Below the pieces are notes generated by a model, which saw only the letters and a list, made by a program, of their open reading frames with translations, made no database searches and was not told where the DNA came from. DNA of 64,000 bases, taken from positions 310,001 to 374,000 of the forward strand of contig NZ_FTMV01000001.1 in assembly GCF_900156175.1 (NCBI RefSeq). The letters are read 5' to 3'. This document shows, piece after piece, positions 16,618 through 25,297 of this stretch; within the stretch, counting starts at the first letter, position 1, and each line of letters begins with the position of its first letter. This stretch comes from Janthinobacterium sp. TND4EL3 (GTDB lineage Bacteria; Pseudomonadota; Gammaproteobacteria; Burkholderiales; Burkholderiaceae_D). The position numbers and the translations under genes were made by a program.

Positions 16618-17213
16618 TAGCACAGGAAGATATCGACGGCCAGTTCCGTCACTTCGCGCCGGCGTGCCGGGCCCAGCAGAGGCTCACCGAGGGTGATCTG
16701 CGGCCAGAAGGCAAAGGTCTTCAGTGGAGCCATCAGCAGGTGCCCCACTTCCAGCGTCTCGCCCGCCTTGATGCGCCCGTCCTGCTGCGCCGCGCGGATC
16801 CAGATATTCAGGCCCGTTTCCTTTTCATTCAGGCGCGCCACCATCGCTTGCGCGCGTTCGGGCGAGTGGATGGTTTCGCCAAAGATCACGCGCGCCAGGT
16901 CGATGAAGGCCGGGTCGCACAGCAAGACCATCTTCTGCTCGACCAGGGCCAGTACCTGCGGGCGCAGGGGCTGGTCGGCCACATAGGGCACGGCGGGCTG
17001 GGCCACGCTGCTTTCCCACATGCGCTGCAGGATTTCCGCGAACAGCTCGTCCTTGCTGGGGAAATGGTTGTACACGGTGCGCTTGGAAACGGCGGCCGTG
17101 GCGGCGATCTTGTCCATGCTGGTCGCATCGAAACCGTGCTCGCGGAACTCGGCGATGGCGGCATCGACGATGGCGACGCGCTTGCGGTCGGTGAGGCGTT
17201 GCGGTGCGGCCAT
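16590..17213 (-). CDS. TetR-family transcriptional repressor
   Basis: A 207-residue protein. Start chosen at 17213, where AAAGGAG lies nine bases before ATG; the frame is open further upstream but crosses the promoter and operator. N-terminal helix-turn-helix: IVDAAIAEFREHGFDATSMDKIAATAAVSKRTVYNHFPSKDEL, then a ligand-binding C-terminal part like the AefR/YbjK-type domain. Divergent from the MBL-fold hydrolase gene at 17329; the 15-bp palindrome at 17277 between them is its likely operator. Confidence 0.9.
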   Translation of the reverse strand: MAAPQRLTDRKRVAIVDAAIAEFREHGFDATSMDKIAATAAVSKRTVYNHFPSKDELFAEILQRMWESSVAQPAVPYVADQPLRPQVLALVEQKMVLLCDPAFIDLARVIFGETIHSPERAQAMVARLNEKETGLNIWIRAAQQDGRIKAGETLEVGHLLMAPLKTFAFWPQITLGEPLLGPARRREVTELAVDIFLCYYGVAKQTA

Positions 17214-17276
17214 GGCTGAAAATCTCCTTTGAAAACAATATTTTACACCTCCTGGTTTACTTTGCCAGAAATAGGA

Positions 17277-17291
17277 ACTACACTGTGTAGT
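17277..17291. promoter_or_regulatory. Probable TetR operator, 15-bp palindrome
   Basis: ACTACACTGTGTAGT, with seven-base arms mirrored around a central T. It is centred between the divergent TetR (17213) and hydrolase (17329) starts, 38 bases before the latter, a usual place for a site that represses both. Confidence 0.7.
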
Positions 17292-17328
17292 GTAATTTAA
17301 TCCTTGTGTTTCATTGACCGGGCTGCAT

Positions 17329-18408
17329 ATGCACCGCATCTTATTCTTGGGAGTCCTGATCATCATGAGTTCATGCACCTTGCGCGCCGCGCCTGTCGCG
17401 CCGACCGAATCACCGCAACGCCTCGACGGCAAGTTCCGCAATCCCGTGCAGATGCACAAGCTGGGCACGGCGGCCACGCTCAAGCTGATGTGGACTTTCT
17501 TCTTTGATAAGCCCGACAGCACCGTACCTGCGGCGGCCGTGCCCGTGCAAGCCCTGACCCGGGCGCAGCTGCTGGCTGCCGCCGACAACAGCCTGTTTCG
17601 CCTCGGTCATTCAACGCTGCTGCTGAAACTCAATGGCGAATTCTTTCTCACCGACCCCGTGTTTTCCGAGCGCGCCTCGCCCGTGCAGTGGGCCGGACCG
17701 AAGCGTTTCCATCAGCCGCCCATCGGCATCGACGATTTGCCGCCGATCAAGGCCGTCATCCTGTCGCACGACCATTACGACCACCTCGACCATGCCGCCG
17801 TGCTGCAGCTGGCCGCCAAGACCGAACACTTCGTCGCGCCGCTGGGCGTGGGCGATACCCTGGTCGAATGGGGCGTGCCGGCCGCCAAGGTGCGGCAGTT
17901 CGACTGGTGGCAGGGCACGACAATTGCCGGCGTGAAACTCGTCGCCACGCCGTCGCAGCATTTCTCGGGGCGGGGCTTGTTTGACGGTAATCAAACCCTG
18001 TGGGCATCGTGGGTCATCGACGCGCCCGGGGTGCGCGTGTTTTTCAGCGGTGACTCCGGCTATTTCGACGGTTTCAAGCAGATCGGCGACAAGTACGGTC
18101 CGTTCGACGTGACCATGATCGAGACGGGTGCCTACGACAAGCAGTGGCCCGACGTGCACATGCAGCCGGAGGAAACCCTGCAAGCGCACCTGGACTTGCG
18201 CGGCAAGTGGCTCATGCCCGTGCATAACGGCACCTTTGACCTGGGTCTGCACGCCTGGCACGAGCCGTTCGACCGCATCACGGGACTGGCGGCCAGGCAG
18301 GGCGTGAACCTGGCCACGCCGCAGATGGGCGAGGCGGTGGATTTACGGCAGCCGAAGCAGGGCGAGAAGTGGTGGCTGGCGATGCTGGAAGAAGAGATGC
18401 TGCGGTAA
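17329..18408 (+). CDS. MBL-fold metal-dependent hydrolase (NAPE-PLD-like)
   Basis: A 359-residue protein; ATG 17329 chosen over TTG 17314. The N-terminus (MHRILFLGVLIIMSSCTLRA) is a signal sequence, perhaps for a lipoprotein with Cys in IMSSC, though that lipobox is weak. The metallo-beta-lactamase core has LGHSTLLLKLNGEFFLTDPVF, the zinc motif SHDHYDHLDH (near residue 150), FSGDSGYFDGF with the bridging Asp, and MPVHNGTFDLGLHAWHEP late. This layout is shared with the RomA/UlaG/NAPE-phospholipase-D-like group. Divergent from and probably repressed by the TetR protein. Substrate unknown; an exported lipid or antimicrobial compound is possible. Confidence 0.88.
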   Translation: MHRILFLGVLIIMSSCTLRAAPVAPTESPQRLDGKFRNPVQMHKLGTAATLKLMWTFFFDKPDSTVPAAAVPVQALTRAQLLAAADNSLFRLGHSTLLLKLNGEFFLTDPVFSERASPVQWAGPKRFHQPPIGIDDLPPIKAVILSHDHYDHLDHAAVLQLAAKTEHFVAPLGVGDTLVEWGVPAAKVRQFDWWQGTTIAGVKLVATPSQHFSGRGLFDGNQTLWASWVIDAPGVRVFFSGDSGYFDGFKQIGDKYGPFDVTMIETGAYDKQWPDVHMQPEETLQAHLDLRGKWLMPVHNGTFDLGLHAWHEPFDRITGLAARQGVNLATPQMGEAVDLRQPKQGEKWWLAMLEEEMLR

Positions 18409-18409
18409 T

Positions 18410-18772
18410 TTACGCCGTCACGTCGATCAGGCGGCCCAGCGTCTGGCCATAGCCGTTCAGCTGGGGCGCGCTCTTCGACGCAGCCGCGATGGCTTGCTGC
18501 GGCACGGCCACCTTGATCGCCTGGTCCAGCTGCGGCGCCTTGATGGCGGGCTGGGCACTGGCCTCGGCTTGCTGGCTGCTGCGCTGGGCTTGGCTCAGCT
18601 GTTCCTTTTCACGGCTCAGCAACTGGCGGCTTTGCGCCAGCTGTTCGCTGTCGCGCTGCACCTGGTTCTGGCCTTGCTCGACCCTGCGCTGCGCCGTGGC
18701 CAGCGATGCCTGCACATTGTTGACGGAAGTTAGCGAGACCACATTGTTCACCTTTGAAGTATGCCCAGCCAT
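18410..18772 (-). CDS. Small Gln/Ala-rich coiled-coil protein
   Basis: A 120-residue protein from ATG 18772; an upstream TTG at 18817 would add 15 residues. After NNVVSLTSVNNVQAS a heptad-rich stretch (about residues 18-60, QRRVEQGQNQVQRDSEQLAQSRQ type) predicts a coiled coil, then a flexible Ala/Pro tail ending NGYGQTLGRLIDVTA. No signal peptide or membrane helix. Convergent with the hydrolase gene, one base apart. Resembles small hypothetical proteins of Oxalobacteraceae; function unknown. Confidence 0.6.
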   Translation of the reverse strand: MAGHTSKVNNVVSLTSVNNVQASLATAQRRVEQGQNQVQRDSEQLAQSRQLLSREKEQLSQAQRSSQQAEASAQPAIKAPQLDQAIKVAVPQQAIAAASKSAPQLNGYGQTLGRLIDVTA

Positions 18773-19175
18773 GTGCAGAAGAGGAAACCTCCAGCGGGAG
18801 GCGCGACATGTCCGCAAGTAATCTTTACCTGAATCAAGAATAGGATAAATTCTCGCACAGTTCCAGTAAATTATGTTTTCTTGATAATTTTATTGTGCGC
18901 GCCTGGCATTGCAGCAATAGCAAGATGGCGGTGCCGGGGCCATTGTCATAGTGGGTACCCACTTTCGTGTACCTCGCTGCCCCGTCTGCCATGGGCCATG
19001 CCACGCTGTGCAGATGGCAAATTGACTACATTTAAAATATTGCTTTTTAAATAGTCAATCCATTGTTGTTTTTTTACCATGTCGATGTACTGTATTGCAG
19101 GGACTGTTTGGCGCTCTCGGCTATAATTGACGGTCAAAGTTGGTTTCTTTTGCCGTACAGACAGGTAGTTAACAC
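18773..19175. promoter_or_regulatory. 403-bp intergenic region with a 14-bp palindrome
   Basis: Between divergent starts at 18772 and 19176. It is A+T-rich in places (about 18835-18900 and 19020-19080) and holds the perfect palindrome AGTGGGTACCCACT at 18950-18963. I see no convincing gene: the longest open frame on the minus strand (18946-19137) lacks a ribosome site and a family. The palindrome could be an operator for the LacI-type gene, though its TA centre is not typical of that family. Confidence 0.4.
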
Positions 19176-20189
19176 ATGAATCTCAAGAGCCTCGCAATTG
19201 CCCTCGGCATGTCGAAAACGACGGTCAGCAGGGCGTTGAACGGCTATCCGGAAGTCAATTCCCGCACCCGTGAAATCGTCCTGGCGGCCGCCAAGAAGGT
19301 GGGCTACCGGCCCAACCCGCTGGCGCGCAGCCTGGCCGTCGGCCGCACGAACGTGCTCGGCATGATCTATCCCCTGCTACCCAGCGACCTGGGCGACAGC
19401 GTCTTTCTGTCCGTCGTGAACGGCATGTCCGACGCCGTGGAAGCGTCGAAGATGAGCCTGATCATCGCCCCCGTGTCGCCGCAGAACGAACAGCCCTCGT
19501 ATGAAACCATGGTGCGCGGACGCCAGGTCGACGGCCTCGTGGTGGGCCGCACCAGGGTGGTCGACGAGCGCATCGCCTACCTGACGAAGGTGGATTTTCC
19601 GTTTGTGGCGAACGGCCGCACGCGCATCGACGCGCCCTACGCGTATTTTGACTACGACAACGACACGGGCATCGACCTGGCCGTATCCTTCCTGTTGGCC
19701 CATGGCCACCAGCGCATCGCCCTGCTCAGTGCGCCGCTGGAGCTGCACTTCGCCTACGAGCGCAAGGAAAGTTTCATCCGTTGCCTGGCACAGGCTGGCT
19801 TGCAGGCCGATCCCCGCTACCTGCTCGACAATACTTTTGATCGCCGCAGCGGCTACCAGGCCATGCAGCAATTGCTGGCCTGCTCGCCGCGCCCGACGGC
19901 CGTCATCGTCGATAACCACCTGTCCGGCGTGGGCGTGGTGCGCGCCCTGATGGACGCAGGTATCGAGATCGGCAAGGACATTTCCGTCGTCGTCTGGGGT
20001 AATGTGGAAGACACCTTGATCGGCATCAACGTCACCACCATCGACCAGCCCGACCTGCGCCGCGCCGGCGCCAAGATGGTGGAAATGCTGCAATCCTTGC
20101 TGACCGGCACGCCGCCAGAACGGCTGCAGGAAATCTGGCAACCGGTGCTGTTGCCGGGGGCGACGGTGGGGCGCTGCGCGGACGCATGA
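19176..20189 (+). CDS. LacI-family transcriptional regulator, orphan
   Basis: A 337-residue regulator with the helix-turn-helix at the very N-terminus (MNLKSLAIALGMSKTTVSRALNG), hinge GYRPNPLARSLAVGRTNVLG and a sensor domain whose late segment INVTTIDQPDLRRAGAKMVEML is typical of the family. No transporter or sugar enzyme lies next to it: upstream is an unrelated coiled-coil gene, downstream a terminator and an oppositely oriented oxidoreductase. Its targets must lie elsewhere or include its own promoter. Confidence 0.9.
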   Translation: MNLKSLAIALGMSKTTVSRALNGYPEVNSRTREIVLAAAKKVGYRPNPLARSLAVGRTNVLGMIYPLLPSDLGDSVFLSVVNGMSDAVEASKMSLIIAPVSPQNEQPSYETMVRGRQVDGLVVGRTRVVDERIAYLTKVDFPFVANGRTRIDAPYAYFDYDNDTGIDLAVSFLLAHGHQRIALLSAPLELHFAYERKESFIRCLAQAGLQADPRYLLDNTFDRRSGYQAMQQLLACSPRPTAVIVDNHLSGVGVVRALMDAGIEIGKDISVVVWGNVEDTLIGINVTTIDQPDLRRAGAKMVEMLQSLLTGTPPERLQEIWQPVLLPGATVGRCADA

Positions 20190-20192
20190 AAA

Positions 20193-20220
20193 AAAACGCA
20201 GAGCCGAGGCTCTGCGTTTT
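20193..20220. terminator. Bidirectional Rho-independent terminator
   Basis: Perfect 13-base arms AAAACGCAGAGCC and GGCTCTGCGTTTT around a GA centre, with A-run before and T-run after. It serves both the LacI gene (rightward) and the indolepyruvate oxidoreductase gene (leftward), which meet here. Confidence 0.92.
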
Positions 20221-20243
20221 CATGTTAACACCGGCTTGTCACC

Positions 20244-23200
20244 TTAGGCCGCATGCTTCGTTCCATCAGCCAGCACACCCAGCAATCTCGCCTTGTCCTT
20301 GCGGTAAGTATCGACGGCCGCTTCCTTGACGTGGCCGAAGCCGCGGATTTTCTCGGGCAGGGTTGCCAGTTCCACGCAGGTGGCCAGGTTGTCCGCCGTC
20401 AGGTTGACCAGCAGGCCGGCCAGCAGTTCGCGGTATTCGACGATCAGCGCGCGTTCCATCTTGCGCTCGGCCGTATAACCGAAGACGTCGAAGGTGCCGC
20501 CGCGCAAGCCTTTGGCTTTGGCCAGCAGCTGGAAGGCGCGCCACATCCAGGAACCGAACTCCGCTTTCACCAGGTGCCCCTTCGCATCTTTCTTGGCAAA
20601 CAGCGGCGGCGCCAGGTTGAATTTCACGGAGAAGTTGCCTTCGAACTGCTGTTGCAACTGCTCCACGAAACGGCCATTCGTGTACAAGCGCGCCACTTCA
20701 TATTCGTCCTTGTAGGCGAGCAACTTGAAATAGCTCTTGGCGACAGCCGTCGACAGCTTCTGGCCCAGTCCCAGGGTGTTCTCGCGGTCGCGCACCTGTT
20801 TGACCAGGGTCAAGTAACCATCCGCATACGCGGCGTTTTGATATGCGGTGAGGAATTCCACGCGCTTCTTGATGACGCTGTCGAGGCTTTGCGGCATTTG
20901 CACGATGATCGCTTGCGACGGCGTGGCGATTTGGGTCACCTTGCGCACGTCGACGGCGGCGCGGCGGCCCCACAGGAAACTTTTCTTGTTCGATTCGATG
21001 CCCACGCCATTGAGTTCGATGGCGCGCAGCAGGGCCGCTTGCGTCAGCGGGATGCGGCCTTTTTGCCAGGCGTAGCCGAGCATGAACAGGTTGGCGGCAA
21101 TCGAGTCGCCCATCAGCGCGGTGGCCAATTTCGTCGCGTCGATGAAGTCGGCCGCGTCGGCGCCGCCCACGGATTCCTCGATCAGCTGGCGCACTTCCGC
21201 CGTCGGATATTGCCAGTCAGCATTTTGCGCAAACGTGCCGGGCGGTTGCTCGTGCAGGTTGACGACGGCCAGGCTGCGGCCCGGGCGCATTTTCGACACG
21301 GCATCCTGCGCGCCGGCCGTCAGCATGTCGCAGCCCAGGATCAGGTCCGCTTCGCCCGTGGCGATGCGCTGCGCGCGGATGTGCGCCGGAGACTTGGCGA
21401 TTTTTACGTGCGAGGTGACGGAACCGTTCTTTTGCGACATGCCCGTCATGTCCAGCACGGAGGCGCCCTTGCCTTCCAAGTGGGCCGCCATGCCCATCAG
21501 CGCGCCGACGGTGATGACGCCCGTGCCGCCGATGCCGTTGATCAGGATGTTGTACGGTGCCTCGCAGGCGGGCAGTTGGGGTTCCGGCAGGGGGCCGAAG
21601 TCGTCCGTCTCGCCCGGCTTGCCCGCTCCCGTCTTGGTTTTTTTCAGGCTGCCGCCTTCGACGGTGACGAAGCTGGGGCAGAAACCTTTGGCGCACGAGT
21701 AATCCTTGTTGCACGAGGATTGGTCGATGGTGCGCTTGCGGCCAAATTCCGTCTCTTTCGGCAGGATCGACACGCAGTTCGACTGCACGCCGCAGTCGCC
21801 GCAGCCTTCGCAGACGGCGTCGTTGATGACCATGCGTTTGGCCAAGTCCGGATACTCGCCTTTTTTCCTGCGCCGGCGTTTCTCGGCGGCGCAGGTCTGG
21901 TCGTAGATCAGCACGGACACACCTGGCACGTCGCGCAATTCGCGCTGCACGGCATCCATGTCCTTGCGGTCATGCAAGGTCACGTGGGCGGGCAGGTTGC
22001 TGCGGTCGCTGTAGCGCGATAAATCTTCCGTCACCAGCGCGATGCGGGCGATGCCTTCGGCCGCCACCTGCTGCGCCATCATCGGTACGGTAATCAAGCC
22101 GTCCACGGGCTGGCCGCCCGTCATGGCGACGGCGTCGTTATAGAGAATCTTGTAGGTGATGTTCACCTTGGCCGCCTGCGCGGCGCGGATGGCCAGGTAT
22201 CCGGAATGAAAGTAGGTGCCGTCGCCGAGGTTCTGGAACACGTGCGGCAGTTCGGAAAACGCGGCCTGGCCTATCCACGGCGCGCCTTCCCCGCCCATGT
22301 GCGTGGTCAGCTTGTTCATTTCCGGATAGATCGACGTGGCCATCACGTGGCAGCCGATGCCGGCCAGCGCCAGGCTGCCGTCGGGCACCTTGGTCGACGT
22401 ATTGTGCGGGCAGCCGGAGCAGTAAAACGCGGGGCGGAACGGCGTGTTCACGGCTTTCTTTAATACCGCATCCTTGGCGTCGAGGAAGCTGAGTCTCGCC
22501 TTGATCAGGTCGCAGGTGACGGGGTCGGAAATGAGGCGCGCGATGCGGCTGGCGATGACACGCGCCACTTGCGAGACGGAAAAATCCGCCTTCGAGGTGA
22601 GCAGCCATTCGCCGCGCGGCGCCACCCATTCGCCTTTTTCGTCGAACTTGCCGATGACGCGCGGGCGCACGTCGTCGCGCCAGTTGTAGAGTTGTTCTTT
22701 CAACTGGTATTCGACGATCTGACGTTTCTCTTCTACTACGAGAATTTCATCGAGACCTTGCGCAAACTCACGCACGCTGTCCGGTTCCAGCGGCCACGGC
22801 ATGGCCACCTTGAACAGGCGCATGCCCACGTCGGCCGCCATCTGCTCGTCGATGCCCAGCTCTTCCAGTGCTTCGAGCACATCCAGATACGATTTGCCGG
22901 AGGCGATGATGCCCAGCTTGGCGTTCGGGCTGTTGATGGTGGTGTGGTTGAGCTTGTTTTCGCGTGCGTAGGCCAGCGCCGCATAGATCTTGTAGTCCTG
23001 CATCAGCGCTTCCTGGTTGCGCGCCTGCTGGCCCAGCGGGATGCTCGACAGGCGCGCGTTCAGGCCGCCTTCGGGCATGACGAAGTCCTGCGGAATCTTG
23101 ACTTCCACGCGGAACGGGTCGGCGTCGATGGAGGCAGACGATTCGACCGTGTCGGCCAGGGCCTTGAAGGCCACCGTGCAGCCGGAAAAGCGCGACATGG

Positions 23201-23840
23201 CCCAGCCATGGATGCCCAGGTCCAGGTATTCCTGCACATTGCATGGATACAAGACTGGGATCATCGAGGCGGAGAACAAATGGTCGGACTGGTGCGGCAG
23301 GGTCGAGGAGTACGCGCCATGGTCGTCGCCGGCCACCAGCAGCACGCCGCCCAGTTTTGACGTTCCCGCATGGTTCATGTGCTTGAAGACATCGCCGCAG
23401 CGGTCCACGCCCGGACCCTTGCCGTACCACATGGCGAACACGCCGTCGTACTTGGCCGGGCCGATCAGGTCGACCTGCTGCGAACCCCAGACGGCCGTGG
23501 CCGCCAAGTCTTCGTTGACGCCGGGCACGAACTGCACGTGGTGCGCTTCCAGCTGTTTCTTGGCTTTCCACAGGTTTTCATCGAGGCCGCCCAGGGGCGA
23601 GCCGCGGTAGCCGGAAATGAAGCCGGCCGTGTTCAGGCCGGCAGCCTGGTCGCGCAGGCGCTGCATCATGGGCAGGCGCACGAGGGCCTGGATGCCGGAC
23701 AGGAAGATGGCGCCGGATGTGGCCGTGTATTTGTCGTCGAGGCTGACGGTGGTCAAGCGGGATGTGTCGGGGGGCGTAGATGGCGCGGCACCGGCGTTTC
23801 TAGCGAACGCTGCGGAGCCGTTTTCCGTGGTCACGGACAT
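20244..23840 (-). CDS. Indolepyruvate ferredoxin oxidoreductase, fused alpha-beta type
   Basis: A 1198-residue protein. I start at ATG 23840, with GGAG seven bases upstream; the frame continues to a TTG at 23852. Order: N-terminal pyruvate-oxidoreductase-like domain (YRGSPLGGLDENLWKAKKQL), a TPP-binding domain with FYCSGCPHNTS and GEGAPWIGQA, an Fe-S region CEGCGDCGVQSNCVSI plus SCNKDYSCAKGFCPSF, then the gamma-like domain ILINGIGGTGVITVGAL. This long single-chain form is usual in beta- and alphaproteobacteria, where it oxidatively decarboxylates aryl- or branched-chain 2-oxoacids to acyl-CoA during amino acid breakdown, passing electrons to ferredoxin. No dedicated ferredoxin gene is adjacent. 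Confidence 0.93.
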   Translation of the reverse strand: MSVTTENGSAAFARNAGAAPSTPPDTSRLTTVSLDDKYTATSGAIFLSGIQALVRLPMMQRLRDQAAGLNTAGFISGYRGSPLGGLDENLWKAKKQLEAHHVQFVPGVNEDLAATAVWGSQQVDLIGPAKYDGVFAMWYGKGPGVDRCGDVFKHMNHAGTSKLGGVLLVAGDDHGAYSSTLPHQSDHLFSASMIPVLYPCNVQEYLDLGIHGWAMSRFSGCTVAFKALADTVESSASIDADPFRVEVKIPQDFVMPEGGLNARLSSIPLGQQARNQEALMQDYKIYAALAYARENKLNHTTINSPNAKLGIIASGKSYLDVLEALEELGIDEQMAADVGMRLFKVAMPWPLEPDSVREFAQGLDEILVVEEKRQIVEYQLKEQLYNWRDDVRPRVIGKFDEKGEWVAPRGEWLLTSKADFSVSQVARVIASRIARLISDPVTCDLIKARLSFLDAKDAVLKKAVNTPFRPAFYCSGCPHNTSTKVPDGSLALAGIGCHVMATSIYPEMNKLTTHMGGEGAPWIGQAAFSELPHVFQNLGDGTYFHSGYLAIRAAQAAKVNITYKILYNDAVAMTGGQPVDGLITVPMMAQQVAAEGIARIALVTEDLSRYSDRSNLPAHVTLHDRKDMDAVQRELRDVPGVSVLIYDQTCAAEKRRRRKKGEYPDLAKRMVINDAVCEGCGDCGVQSNCVSILPKETEFGRKRTIDQSSCNKDYSCAKGFCPSFVTVEGGSLKKTKTGAGKPGETDDFGPLPEPQLPACEAPYNILINGIGGTGVITVGALMGMAAHLEGKGASVLDMTGMSQKNGSVTSHVKIAKSPAHIRAQRIATGEADLILGCDMLTAGAQDAVSKMRPGRSLAVVNLHEQPPGTFAQNADWQYPTAEVRQLIEESVGGADAADFIDATKLATALMGDSIAANLFMLGYAWQKGRIPLTQAALLRAIELNGVGIESNKKSFLWGRRAAVDVRKVTQIATPSQAIIVQMPQSLDSVIKKRVEFLTAYQNAAYADGYLTLVKQVRDRENTLGLGQKLSTAVAKSYFKLLAYKDEYEVARLYTNGRFVEQLQQQFEGNFSVKFNLAPPLFAKKDAKGHLVKAEFGSWMWRAFQLLAKAKGLRGGTFDVFGYTAERKMERALIVEYRELLAGLLVNLTADNLATCVELATLPEKIRGFGHVKEAAVDTYRKDKARLLGVLADGTKHAA

Positions 23841-24027
23841 GGCTGTCTCCAAAAGGGTGTTTCAGATATCGGCTGCACCAGGGGCGCGCCCGGTAAGGCG
23901 CGCGCTGTGCAGACGGGATGGCCGCGTGTGGGCGGCACATAACTATTTTAAATCTAAAATAATTAATGTGGTCAGTGTAGAACGACCTCGGGGAAGGGGC
24001 AAATACGCTTTGACGATGGGGGTATAA
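23841..24027. promoter_or_regulatory. Upstream region of the indolepyruvate oxidoreductase gene
   Basis: An A+T-rich block at 23941-23970 carries the inverted repeat ATTTTA-AATC-TAAAAT (23945-23960), about 105 bases before the start. It is a candidate regulator site or the upstream part of the promoter; no clear -35/-10 pair could be assigned. Confidence 0.4.
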
Positions 24028-24064
24028 GAAAAAATGATGGCCTGCCTTGCGCCCAAGACAGGCC
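24028..24064 (-). terminator. Rho-independent terminator of the 24082-25224 gene
   Basis: Arms GGCCTG and CAGGCC with an inner CTTG/CAAG pair and one mismatch, loop of four (24039-24064). Read leftwards it is followed by a T-rich run (A-run at 24029-24034 on the plus strand). It ends the leftward gene just 17 bases past its stop. Confidence 0.75.
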
Positions 24065-24081
24065 GTGTCTGCCGTGCACGC

Positions 24082-25224
24082 TCAGGGCTGTGTCCATTGC
24101 AGCTTGCGCGCGCGCAAGGGATAGGCGACGGGCGTCAACTCGGGCAGCAGGGCATTGAGCGAGTCTTGCGTCAGCTCCAGGGCTTTTTGCGGACTGAGTT
24201 CATTGATACTGATGGTGCTGAAGATACCGTTATCAAAGCTCAGATAGACGGGAGGCCCGTTTTCCTTGATATCGAAGGTCTTGCGGTCTTTGTAGAAGGC
24301 GATTTCGTACGTGCCCGGCGGCAGTTCCAGCGCCACATGGGTCCTGGAGTCATTATAGTAAGAGGTTTTTTTCGCGCGGCCCTGCAGATGGCTGGCCTGG
24401 ATATCATAGAATTTCCTGCCACTGTCGAATTTCTCGCTATCCACTGTTTCTTGCGGCATGCGGTTAAAGAAGATCAGATTGGCTTTTTTGTTGAGTGCCG
24501 TGCCCGCCTGTCCTGGCACATTCGACGGCTCCAGGGCGGTCGTGCGGCGCATGCCTTGTTCCTCGGCTTGTTGCACGGTTTTGCGCTCAATGATCGCGTT
24601 CAGCGTAATGGCAACGTGCAGTGGCCCTATACGATTTGCCTCTTTGACATCGTAGCTGAGTCCCTTCATCGCGGCGCGTGTCGTTTCGATGGAATGCCAG
24701 ATCGTTTTGGCTGCAACCCGGTCGTATACCACCGTTTCAATGAGCATGACGAGGCTGGAGTAGCAGCCAAAGCTATTGCATTTTCCTAGCGTGGTATCGG
24801 CATATTTCCAGTCCACCAGAGCCACGTAGCGCCGTCCCGTCGTGCTGGCAGGCAGTCCCTGCACGGTGTCGAGGATGGATGGCTGCTTGAACACGGGCGG
24901 CATGGGGACGAAGGCGAATTCTTCTTTCGGATCCTTGGCAGCGTCGACATAGGCACGGCAAGCCCAGCTCTTGAACAGGGAGGTGTTGTCCGACGAGACG
25001 ATGGTACCCCAGGTACTTTCATGGGTCTTGGGCGTGCAACTTTCCGGCGCAATAAATACCACCACCTGGATTTCTTTTCTTTCGATGGGCTGCGCAACAT
25101 CGCTGAGCAGCACCTCGCGCAAGGGAAATGCGGATTGAGGGCGGGCGGCTTGGGCGCCCTGCATCAGTAGCAGCAGGGCGGCGCTTGCCGCCAGGCAGCG
25201 CAAGGAGGTGGAAAACAAGGACAT
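24082..25224 (-). CDS. Secreted protein of unknown function
   Basis: A 380-residue protein with a signal peptide ending LLLLMQGAQA. Two parts can be seen: residues about 40-240 with four or five Cys (APESCT, SWACRAY, GKCNSFGCYSS) and a beta-rich C-terminal part (KANLIFFNRMPQE, LPPGTYEIAFYKDRKTF) that recalls the DUF2846-type lipoprotein domain, a weak resemblance. Start supported by GAGG-like sequence nearby only loosely. It stands alone between two terminator-bounded units and its base composition is somewhat lower in GC than its neighbours. Periplasmic or outer-surface protein; function not inferable. Confidence 0.6.
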   Translation of the reverse strand: MSLFSTSLRCLAASAALLLLMQGAQAARPQSAFPLREVLLSDVAQPIERKEIQVVVFIAPESCTPKTHESTWGTIVSSDNTSLFKSWACRAYVDAAKDPKEEFAFVPMPPVFKQPSILDTVQGLPASTTGRRYVALVDWKYADTTLGKCNSFGCYSSLVMLIETVVYDRVAAKTIWHSIETTRAAMKGLSYDVKEANRIGPLHVAITLNAIIERKTVQQAEEQGMRRTTALEPSNVPGQAGTALNKKANLIFFNRMPQETVDSEKFDSGRKFYDIQASHLQGRAKKTSYYNDSRTHVALELPPGTYEIAFYKDRKTFDIKENGPPVYLSFDNGIFSTISINELSPQKALELTQDSLNALLPELTPVAYPLRARKLQWTQP

Positions 25225-25297
25225 GGTGATGATGGTGAAATGAATAAGACCATCATTTTATTTCTTTTGGGAAATTATTGTTGGAAAAATAAGGCTG

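Noticed and set aside
18946..19137. 63-codon open frame on the minus strand in the region before the orphan LacI gene
   Set aside because: No ribosome site, no recognisable motif, low-GC stretch typical of a promoter region.
20253..22022. Long plus-strand open frame inside the indolepyruvate oxidoreductase gene
   Set aside because: Antisense shadow; the minus-strand product has clear Fe-S and TPP motifs along its whole length.
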